Source: Rugamonas rivuli
GTDB taxonomy: Bacteria; Pseudomonadota; Gammaproteobacteria; Burkholderiales; Burkholderiaceae_D
DNA length: 64,000 nucleotides
Direction of reading: 5' to 3'
NCBI RefSeq assembly: GCF_009380165.1
Contig: NZ_WHUF01000002.1
Coordinates: 310,001 to 374,000 of the forward strand
Part shown: piece by piece, positions 24,896 through 31,977 of the stretch
How the letters are laid out: each line of letters starts with the position of its first letter
Position numbering within the stretch: the first letter of the stretch is position 1
Notes under the pieces: model-generated
Told to the model about the DNA's origin: nothing
What the model saw: only the letters and a program-made list of their open reading frames with translations
Databases searched by the model: none
Translations under genes and position numbers: made by a program

Positions 24896-25930
24896 ATGGC
24901 AGTCGGCATCGGAAGGAAACAGTGGTTTGGATTGATCGTCCTGGCGACGATGTCAGCACATTATTTCTACTTCCGCGTGCCGTTCATCGCCAACGATTAC
25001 GGCCGCAACATGGCCGACTGGCCTTTGCTGGGCGACCTGCTGGTGACGTTCCCGCTGCTGTACTACTTCATGTTCCGCCCGTCGTTGAAGGCGTTCCTGC
25101 TCAAGTGGCTGGTGTTCGCGATGGCGGGATGCGCTTTCGGCAGCGCGATCATCGCCGACGGCAGCAAGGATCTGTGGCGCGGCATCGAGCGTTTTTGGCC
25201 TTTGATGGCGCTGGTGCAGGGCGCGCTGGAACTGTACCTGCTGGTCTACATGGTGCGCCGTATCGCGGCCCTGATGCGCCTTGACGGCAACGCCGACGAG
25301 GCGATGGCGACGGCCATACGCGGCCGTTTCGCCGGCACGGGCTTTGCGCCGTTCGCGTTGTTCGAGGCGCGCATCTGGTACTACGGCCTGTTCATGCGGC
25401 GCGGCGAGCGTTTGCGCTACACCGGCCAGCAGCACTTCAGCTACGACAAGAACGACGGCAACGTCTCCAACCAGTTCGCGCTGATCATGGTGATGCTGTT
25501 CGAGATGCCGCTGTCGCACTTCATGCTGCATCTGGTGGCGGTGAAGCCGGTGTATGCGTGGGTGGTCGATGTGCTCAGCGTGTGGTCGGTGCTGTATCTG
25601 GTGGCGGAGTACCGCGCCAGCCAATGGCGCCCGGTGTCGCTGGACGAGAAGGCGGTACTGATACGCTGCGGCGTGTTCGCCGCCGACCGCGCGGTATCCT
25701 ACGACATGATCGAATCGGTGGCCCGCTGCGGCAACGACATCCGCCGCCAGCGCGGCGTGCTGCGCTACCGGCAGTTCGGCAGCATGAATGTGGAGATACG
25801 TCTGAAGGCCGGCAGCAAATTGATGAACGGCTTCGGTCGCGCCCAAGCCATCTCGCGCATCTGCATCAGCCTCGACAAACCCGACGCCTTCATCGATGCC
25901 GTGCGCTCGCGGCTCGCGGCATTAGGCTAG
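24896..25930 (+). CDS. multi-pass membrane protein of unknown function
   Basis: A 344-residue integral membrane protein. Helices appear near residues 11-28, 45-62, 70-90, 103-123 and in the stretches LIMVMLFEMPLSHFMLHL and YAWVVDVLSVWSVLYLVAEY. The last 100 residues are soluble and resemble a PH-like or bPH domain (WRPVSLDEKAVLIRCGVFAADRAVSYDMIESVARC). The ATG at 24896 has CGGAGGT in front; a GTG at 24890 is in frame but lies inside that ribosome site. It follows the sensor kinase by 65 bp and may be a partner of it, but there is no direct support. No confident family name. Confidence 0.7.
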   Translation: MAVGIGRKQWFGLIVLATMSAHYFYFRVPFIANDYGRNMADWPLLGDLLVTFPLLYYFMFRPSLKAFLLKWLVFAMAGCAFGSAIIADGSKDLWRGIERFWPLMALVQGALELYLLVYMVRRIAALMRLDGNADEAMATAIRGRFAGTGFAPFALFEARIWYYGLFMRRGERLRYTGQQHFSYDKNDGNVSNQFALIMVMLFEMPLSHFMLHLVAVKPVYAWVVDVLSVWSVLYLVAEYRASQWRPVSLDEKAVLIRCGVFAADRAVSYDMIESVARCGNDIRRQRGVLRYRQFGSMNVEIRLKAGSKLMNGFGRAQAISRICISLDKPDAFIDAVRSRLAALG

Positions 25931-25938
25931 AACGCCCA

Positions 25939-25998
25939 TCAGCATTGGTCCTTATCCAGTTCCATGTCATTCTCCTGAGGTGGTTCCGGGAGCTTCAT
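25939..25998 (-). CDS. possible 19-residue acidic small protein
   Basis: A short frame on the strand opposite both neighbours. The ATG at 25998 is preceded by AAAGG with suitable spacing, and just upstream lies a small hairpin GGCCT-TTC-AGGCC (26003-26015). The peptide MKLPEPPQENDMELDKDQC is acidic, proline-containing and ends in Cys. Nothing further supports it; it may be chance in a 200-bp intergenic region. Confidence 0.2.
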   Translation of the reverse strand: MKLPEPPQENDMELDKDQC

Positions 25999-26136
25999 TG
26001 TAGGCCTTTCAGGCCCGGACCGACGGGCGCACGAATCCATCTTGCGACTGCTTTTCGGGATCGATTTGCGCGAAATCAGCAGTGCGCCGGACCAGGCGGC
26101 ATATGAGTGTTACCATGGCCGCTCACCAGGAGTCCT

Positions 26137-26760
26137 ATGCCTACCGAACTCCCCGCCAGCGACTATGGCCTGCATCAACCGACGCTCGATGGACTGGCCT
26201 TGCATGGCTGGTCGCAACAGAACCTGTTCCTATCCCATGATCTGACGCTGGCCCTGGCCGCCGAATGCCGCGCCGGCGCCGCTGCCGGCGCATTGGCCTT
26301 GGCCGCTGTCGGCCGTGGGACCGCGCAGGCGGTGCGCGGTGACATACGCGGCGACCGCATCCTGTGGCTGGAAGCCGGCCAGTCCGCCGCCTGCGACCGC
26401 TATCTGGTGGTGATGGAAGCCTTGCGCCTCGCGCTGAACCGGGAATTCTTCCTGGGCCTGGACAGCTACGAAAGCCACTACGCGCTCTACACGCCAGGCG
26501 CCGCCTACAGCAAACACCTGGACCGCTTTCGCGACGACGATCTGCGCACCGTGTCGGTGGTGATCTACCTGAATCCCGATTGGCAATTGGAGCAGGGCGG
26601 CGCGCTGCGCCTGCATCCGCTGGATGCGCCCAGCAGCGACATCGCGCCCATGGGCAGCCGGCTGGTGCTGTTCCTGTCGGCCGATATGCCGCATGAAGTG
26701 CTGCCGGCCACGCACGACCGGCTGTCGCTGGCCGGCTGGTTCCGCCGCCGGCCGCACTGA
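26137..26760 (+). CDS. 2-oxoglutarate/Fe(II)-dependent oxygenase (prolyl-4-hydroxylase/SM-20 type)
   Basis: A 207-residue dioxygenase. The metal triad is visible as His127 and Asp129 in YSKHLDRF and His186 in DMPHEVLP; the 2-oxoglutarate-binding Arg195 is in DRLSLAGWF. Between them are TVSVVIYLNPDWQLEQGGALRLH, the usual P4Hc core. SM-20-like bacterial members hydroxylate protein prolyl or other residues. The ATG at 26137 follows CAGGAG. The gene stands alone; its stop is 10 bp from the convergent DUF1854 gene. Confidence 0.88.
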   Translation: MPTELPASDYGLHQPTLDGLALHGWSQQNLFLSHDLTLALAAECRAGAAAGALALAAVGRGTAQAVRGDIRGDRILWLEAGQSAACDRYLVVMEALRLALNREFFLGLDSYESHYALYTPGAAYSKHLDRFRDDDLRTVSVVIYLNPDWQLEQGGALRLHPLDAPSSDIAPMGSRLVLFLSADMPHEVLPATHDRLSLAGWFRRRPH

Positions 26761-26769
26761 GAGACGCGC

Positions 26770-27237
26770 TTACAGGAAGCGGTCGAGGATTTTCTTGCTG
26801 TGCTTATCCAGATCGCGCACGTCGCGGATCAGATAGTGGATGCCGTGGATGTCGGAGATCAGCAGCGTATCCACCGTCAACCGGCGGATGTCTTCCTCGC
26901 CGCGCAGCACGAACTCCGTGTCGCCGCGATCGGTCGCCACCGACCAGGTGCACGGCGTCGCGAAGCTGGTCACGCTGTTGATGCGCGCGATCTCCGGCAT
27001 GAACTCGCGTCCCTCCAGCTCCTCGCGCACCAGCTGCCCAACGGCTGCCGGCAAATCCTCGATGCGGTCGATCCAGCCCACTTCCTTGCCGTCGGTGCTC
27101 ACCAGCGCGATGCCGTCATCCGGCGCCTGCACCGGGAAGGCGCGCACCGGCGCCACGCTCTCGTGGACTTCGCCGTCGGCCGTGGTCAGTACCAGGCGGC
27201 CGAAGACGTTGCGTGTCAAATCAAAATTCGTCGTCAT
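26770..27237 (-). CDS. DUF1854-family protein associated with cyanophycin metabolism
   Basis: A 155-residue cytoplasmic protein with the DUF1854 pattern: LTRNVFGRLVLTTADGEVH, VRAFPVQAPDDGIALVSTDGKEVGWI, REFMPEIARI, and the closing GIHYLIRDVRDLDKHSKKIL. In betaproteobacteria this family regularly lies beside an ABC exporter and cphA genes, as here, but its biochemical role is not known. It is 12 bp downstream of the ABC transporter gene and surely co-transcribed with it. Confidence 0.85.
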   Translation of the reverse strand: MTTNFDLTRNVFGRLVLTTADGEVHESVAPVRAFPVQAPDDGIALVSTDGKEVGWIDRIEDLPAAVGQLVREELEGREFMPEIARINSVTSFATPCTWSVATDRGDTEFVLRGEEDIRRLTVDTLLISDIHGIHYLIRDVRDLDKHSKKILDRFL

Positions 27238-27249
27238 ATTCTTGTTCTC

Positions 27250-29523
27250 TTATTCTTTGCTGGCGCTGTCGTCGAGATCCGTATCGACGTTGCGGGCTTG
27301 CGCCTGATACAGGCGGTAGTAGGCGCCTTCGCGCGACATCAGGTCGTCGTGCGCGCCTTCCTCCACCACCACGCCGCGGTCCAGCACCACCAGGCGGTCT
27401 GCCTTCTGCAGCGTGGACAGCCGGTGCGCGATGGCGATCGTGGTGCGGCCTTGCACCAGATTCTCCAGCGCGCGCTGGATTTCCTTCTCCGTCTCCGAGT
27501 CGACCGAGGACGTGGCCTCGTCGAGGATCAGGATCTTCGGATCGATCAGCAGCGCGCGCGCAATCGAGATGCGCTGACGCTCGCCGCCGGACAGACCCTG
27601 TCCGCGCTCGCCGACCATCGAATCGTAACCCTGCGGCAGACGCAGGATGAACTCATGCGCGTGTGCGGCGCGGGCGGCGGCGATGATCTCGGCACGCGTC
27701 GCTTCCGGTTTGCCGTAGGCCAGATTCTCGGCGATGGTGCCGAAGAACAGGAAGGGCTCCTGCAACACCAGGCCGATATTGCGGCGGTAGTCCGACACCG
27801 CGAACGAGCGGATGTCCACGCCATCAAGCATGATCGCGCCTTCCGATACATCGTAGAAGCGGCAGATCAGGTTGACCAGCGTCGACTTGCCCGAGCCCGA
27901 ATGGCCCACCAGGCCGATCATCTCGCCAGCCTTGATGTCGATGGAGATGCCGCGGTTGACGGCGCGGTTCCCGTAGCGGAAGCCCACTTCGCGCAAGGTG
28001 ATATTGCCATCCACCTTGGCCAGCTTGACCGGGTTCGCAGGCTCCGGCACCGACGACACGTGGTCGAGGATGTCGAAGATGCGCTTGGCGGCAGACGCCG
28101 ATTTCTGCGTCACCGACACGATGCGGCTCATCGAATCCAGACGGCCGTAGAAGCGGCTGGAGTAGGCGATGAAGGCCGACAGCACACCCACCGTGATATG
28201 GCCCTTGGACACTTGATAGATGCCGAACACCCAGATCACCAACAGTCCCAGCTCCGTCAGGAACGACACGGTAGGCGAGAACAGCGACCAGATTTTATTG
28301 AGCTTGTCGTTGACGGCCAGATTGTGCTTGTTGGCGGTGCGGAAACGCGACGCTTCGCGCGACTCCTGCGCGAACGCCTTCACCACGCGGATGCCGGGGA
28401 TGGTATCGGCCAGCACGTTGGTCACTTCGCCCCACACGCGGTCGATCTTTTCGAAGCCGGTGCGCAGGCGGTCGCGCACCACGTGGATCAGCCACGCGAT
28501 GAACGGCAGCGGCAGCAGCGTGAACAAGGCCAGCCACGGATCGATGGAGAACAGGATCACGCCGGTCATGATGATCATCAGACAGTCCGACGCGAAGTCC
28601 AGCAAGTGCAGCGACAGGAACACGCAAATGCGGTCGCTCTCGCTGCCGATGCGCGACATCAAATCGCCGGTGCGCTTGCCGCCGAAGTATTCCAGCGACA
28701 GCCGCAGCAAGTGGTCATAGGTCTCGGTGCGCAGGTCGGCGCCGATGCGCTCCGACACCAGCGCCAGCACATAGGTCTTGCCCCAGCCCAGCACCCACGC
28801 CAGCACCGCCGACGCCACCAGGCCCGACATGTACAACGCCACCAGCGACGAATCGACCGGCGCGCCGTTTTGATAAGGGATCAGCACCTTGTCCATCAGC
28901 GGGATGGTCAGGTAGGGCGGGATCATGTGCGCGCCGGTCGACAGCAGCATCAGCGCGAAGCCGAAGCCCAGCTGCAGCTTGTACGGCCCGGCGAAGCGCC
29001 ACAGGCGGAACAGCGTCCAGGTCGACGGCGGCGTGTAGACCACCTTGGTGCAGATCGGGCACTCTTCCTGTTCCGGCTCCAGCGGCGCCTTGCAGCTCGG
29101 GCACACGCTTTTTTCCTCGCGCACCACCGGCACGCCTGTTGCGTGGCTGTCGCGGTGGGCGTCGAATTGTTCGACCAGGCGGATCGCGTGCAGGTTCTGG
29201 CCCAGCGTGAAGCGCCAGGCGCCCAGCCGGCCGCCCTGGTTGACCAGCTCCAGATGGCCGACGCCGGCGTGATCGTGGTGTTTCAGCGCCAGATCCTTGG
29301 CGAAAGCCCAGCTTTGCCAGTCGCTGCGGCCCGGCGCGCGCGCCAGTACGCGCTGGTCCGTGACGAGAATTATCCCCTTGGAAAAACGAAGTTGTTCATC
29401 CAAGTCAACCTCCAGGGCACTTGCAACGTTTTCCCCTTGGGAAAGTTGTGCCTGTATCTCGGAACGCCAGCGCTCAGGAAGCTCGCTCTGGCTGGAGTCG
29501 GAGGAAAGTTGTTCTGTTGTCAT
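27250..29523 (-). CDS. ABC transporter (exporter type, fused TMD-NBD) of the cyanophycin locus
   Basis: A 757-residue half-transporter that should act as a homodimer. The first ~165 residues are an unusual cytoplasmic extension with a zinc ribbon (Cys141, Cys144, Cys155, Cys158 in CPSCKAPLEPEQEECPIC). Then come six transmembrane helices and an ATPase domain with Walker A GLVGHSGSGKST, signature LSGGERQRIS and Walker B ILILDEATSSVDSE. The start ATG at 29523 has GGAG upstream; a TTG 12 codons earlier is in frame but poorer. It is divergent from the cyanophycin synthetase genes and lies upstream of DUF1854. The cargo is unknown; the consistent linkage suggests a link with cyanophycin or its dipeptide. 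Confidence 0.9.
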   Translation of the reverse strand: MTTEQLSSDSSQSELPERWRSEIQAQLSQGENVASALEVDLDEQLRFSKGIILVTDQRVLARAPGRSDWQSWAFAKDLALKHHDHAGVGHLELVNQGGRLGAWRFTLGQNLHAIRLVEQFDAHRDSHATGVPVVREEKSVCPSCKAPLEPEQEECPICTKVVYTPPSTWTLFRLWRFAGPYKLQLGFGFALMLLSTGAHMIPPYLTIPLMDKVLIPYQNGAPVDSSLVALYMSGLVASAVLAWVLGWGKTYVLALVSERIGADLRTETYDHLLRLSLEYFGGKRTGDLMSRIGSESDRICVFLSLHLLDFASDCLMIIMTGVILFSIDPWLALFTLLPLPFIAWLIHVVRDRLRTGFEKIDRVWGEVTNVLADTIPGIRVVKAFAQESREASRFRTANKHNLAVNDKLNKIWSLFSPTVSFLTELGLLVIWVFGIYQVSKGHITVGVLSAFIAYSSRFYGRLDSMSRIVSVTQKSASAAKRIFDILDHVSSVPEPANPVKLAKVDGNITLREVGFRYGNRAVNRGISIDIKAGEMIGLVGHSGSGKSTLVNLICRFYDVSEGAIMLDGVDIRSFAVSDYRRNIGLVLQEPFLFFGTIAENLAYGKPEATRAEIIAAARAAHAHEFILRLPQGYDSMVGERGQGLSGGERQRISIARALLIDPKILILDEATSSVDSETEKEIQRALENLVQGRTTIAIAHRLSTLQKADRLVVLDRGVVVEEGAHDDLMSREGAYYRLYQAQARNVDTDLDDSASKE

Positions 29524-29784
29524 CGTGCAGCGTACTCCAGTGGCGAAAAGGTGGAACAAAGGTGGAACTAGTAGGTGTTGCAGCTGATAAAAGCGCTGTA
29601 TTTACGGTATTCTGTCAGTTGATACATCCTTGACAGAAATCAAGAAAAATCAGTGTTTTGTTGGCGGCAAGTATAACGCACGCGCAGGGTGGGCCAAATG
29701 CAATTTGGCGGCCAGCGGTGGTACAGAGGTTAAAATACGGCGCGGGCTGGCCACGGCTGATAACAAAGATACAAGAATAGAAAC

Positions 29785-31950
29785 ATGACCAAGAAGAAAG
29801 ACATAGAAGTTCTCCGCGTCACCCATTTGCGCGGACCCAATATCTGGACCTATCGCCCGGTGATCGAGGCATGGCTGGACATTGGCGAGCTGGAGAATTT
29901 CCCCTCGAATTTGTTGCCTGGTTTGTATGAGCGCCTGACCGCCATCCTGCCCGGTTTGATCATCCACCGCTGCGGCGTGGGCGAGCACGGCGGCTTCCTG
30001 GAGCGCCTGCGCGACGGCACGTATGCCGGCCACATCCTCGAACACGTTGTGCTGGAACTGCAAAACCTGGCCGGCATGAAAACCGGCTTCGGCAAGACGC
30101 GCCAGATCGGCGAGAACACCGGCCTGTACAAGATGGCCTTCCGCACCCGCCAGGAACAGGTCGGCCGCGCCGCCCTGGCCGCCGGACGCGACCTGCTGAT
30201 GGCGATGATCGAAGACCGTCCCTACGACCTGGCCGCCACCGTGATCGACTTGACCGATCTGGTCGAGTCGGTATGCCTGGGCCCGAGCACCGCCAACATT
30301 GTCGACGCCGCCACCGTGCGCAAGATTCCATCGATCCGCCTGACCGACGGCAACCTGGTGCAGCTGGGCCATGGCGCCCGCCAGCGCCGCATCTGGACCG
30401 CCGAAACCGAAGACACCAGCGCCATCGCCGAAGGCATCGCCAGCGACAAGGACTTGACCAAGTCGCTGCTGGCCTCGTGCGGCGTGCCCGTGCCTGAAGG
30501 CGAGCTCGTCACCAGCGCCGAAGCGGCCTGGGAAGCGGCGCAGGACATCGGCGTGCCGGTCGTGGTCAAGCCGTATGACGGCAACCATGGCCGCGGCGTC
30601 TCGCTCAACCTGATGACCGAAGCCGACGTCACCGCCGCCTACGCCCTGGCCGCGCGCAAGGGCGACAGCAAGAGCGTGATCGTCGAGCGCTTCATCGCCG
30701 GCAACGAACACCGCCTGCTGGTGGTGGGCAAGCGCCTGATCGCGGCCGCCGCCGGCGAATCGCTGTGGGTCACCGGCAACGGCAAATCCAACATCATCGA
30801 ACTGGTCGACGACCAGATCAACACCGATCCGCGCCGTGGCACCACCGAAGATTCGCCGCTTAACGCGCTGGCGCCTGAACATGGCGCCGAGATCATCCTG
30901 GAACTGGAGCGCCAGGGCATGACCGCCTATTCCGTGCCGCAGGACGGCCAGAAAGTGCTGATCCAGCCGAACGGCAACGTCGCCTTCGACGTCACCGACA
31001 AAGTGCACCCGCAAGTGGCCGCGATGGCCACGCTGGCCGCGCGCGTGGTCGGACTGGACATCGCCGGCATCGACGTGGTGGCCGCCGACATCTCGCGTCC
31101 ATTGGAAGAGCAGGGCGGCGCCATCATCGAAGTCAACGCCAGCCCTGGCCTGCTGGCCCACCTGAAGCCGGCCAGCGGCGAGCCGCGCAACGTCGGCGAA
31201 GCCATCGTCGACCACCTGTTCGCGCAGGATGAAAGCGGCCGCATGCCTATCGTCGGCATTACCGGCAAGCACGGCGCCACCATGGCCTCGCGTCTGATCG
31301 CCTGGCTGCTGCAAATCAGCGGCAAGAAGGTCGGCCTGAGCTGCGCCGACGGCCTGTTCGTCAACGGCCGCTTGCTGCCGCGCGACGGCTTCACCGACTG
31401 GGAAACCGGCGAACGCCTGCTGCTGAACAAGAACGTCGAAGCCGGCGTGTTCGAAGCCAGCGCCCGCATGATCCTGACCGAAGGCCTGGCCTACGACAAG
31501 TGCGCGGTCGGCGTGGTGACCGACGTCAGCGATTTCGAAGACGTGGCCGAGTTCCACATCGCCAGCCTCGACAAGCTGTACGGCGTGCTGCGCACCCAGG
31601 TCGACGTGATCTTGCCGAGCGGCGTGGCGGTGCTCAACGCCGCCGACGCGCAAGTGGTCGACATGGCCGACCTGTGCGACGGCGAAGTGATTTTCTACGG
31701 CGTCGACGAGCATCTGGCCGCCATCGCCCAACACCGCCAGGATGGCAAGCGCGTGGTGTTCCAGCGCGCCGACCGCATCGTGCTGGCCCAGGGCTACGAC
31801 GATGCCGCCAGCCTGCCGCTGTCGCCGCTGGTGCCGCCTGAAGCCGTGCTGGCCGCGATTGCCGCCGGCTGGGCGCTGGGCCTGACGCCGGAGCTGATCG
31901 GCGCCGGCCTGCGCACCTTCGAGGCGAACCCAAAGCGAACTCATCACTGA
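29785..31950 (+). CDS. cyanophycin synthetase-like protein with degenerate ligase domain (CphA2-type)
   Basis: A 721-residue relative of cyanophycin synthetase. The N-terminal domain (LRGPNIWTYRPVIEAWLDIG) and the ATP-grasp domain (SDKDLTKSLLASCGVPVPEG; VVVKPYDGNHGRGVS; IIEVNASPGLLAH) are intact. The Mur-ligase-like third domain is changed: the P-loop reads TGKHGAT (493-499), with Ala498 where the nucleotide-binding Lys of CphA1 sits (compare TGTNGKT in the next gene), and the protein is ~135 residues shorter. This is the pattern of CphA2-type enzymes, which polymerise beta-Asp-Arg dipeptides with the ATP-grasp domain alone. Co-transcribed with the complete synthetase 27 bp downstream. Substrate use is inferred. 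Confidence 0.85.
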   Translation: MTKKKDIEVLRVTHLRGPNIWTYRPVIEAWLDIGELENFPSNLLPGLYERLTAILPGLIIHRCGVGEHGGFLERLRDGTYAGHILEHVVLELQNLAGMKTGFGKTRQIGENTGLYKMAFRTRQEQVGRAALAAGRDLLMAMIEDRPYDLAATVIDLTDLVESVCLGPSTANIVDAATVRKIPSIRLTDGNLVQLGHGARQRRIWTAETEDTSAIAEGIASDKDLTKSLLASCGVPVPEGELVTSAEAAWEAAQDIGVPVVVKPYDGNHGRGVSLNLMTEADVTAAYALAARKGDSKSVIVERFIAGNEHRLLVVGKRLIAAAAGESLWVTGNGKSNIIELVDDQINTDPRRGTTEDSPLNALAPEHGAEIILELERQGMTAYSVPQDGQKVLIQPNGNVAFDVTDKVHPQVAAMATLAARVVGLDIAGIDVVAADISRPLEEQGGAIIEVNASPGLLAHLKPASGEPRNVGEAIVDHLFAQDESGRMPIVGITGKHGATMASRLIAWLLQISGKKVGLSCADGLFVNGRLLPRDGFTDWETGERLLLNKNVEAGVFEASARMILTEGLAYDKCAVGVVTDVSDFEDVAEFHIASLDKLYGVLRTQVDVILPSGVAVLNAADAQVVDMADLCDGEVIFYGVDEHLAAIAQHRQDGKRVVFQRADRIVLAQGYDDAASLPLSPLVPPEAVLAAIAAGWALGLTPELIGAGLRTFEANPKRTHH

Positions 31951-31977
31951 TACATCACTGAAAGCATAAGCAGATTT

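Noticed and set aside
26800..29571. A long + strand frame opposite the ABC transporter and DUF1854 genes
   Set aside because: Composition-driven shadow frame; the minus-strand genes carry all the Walker and family motifs.
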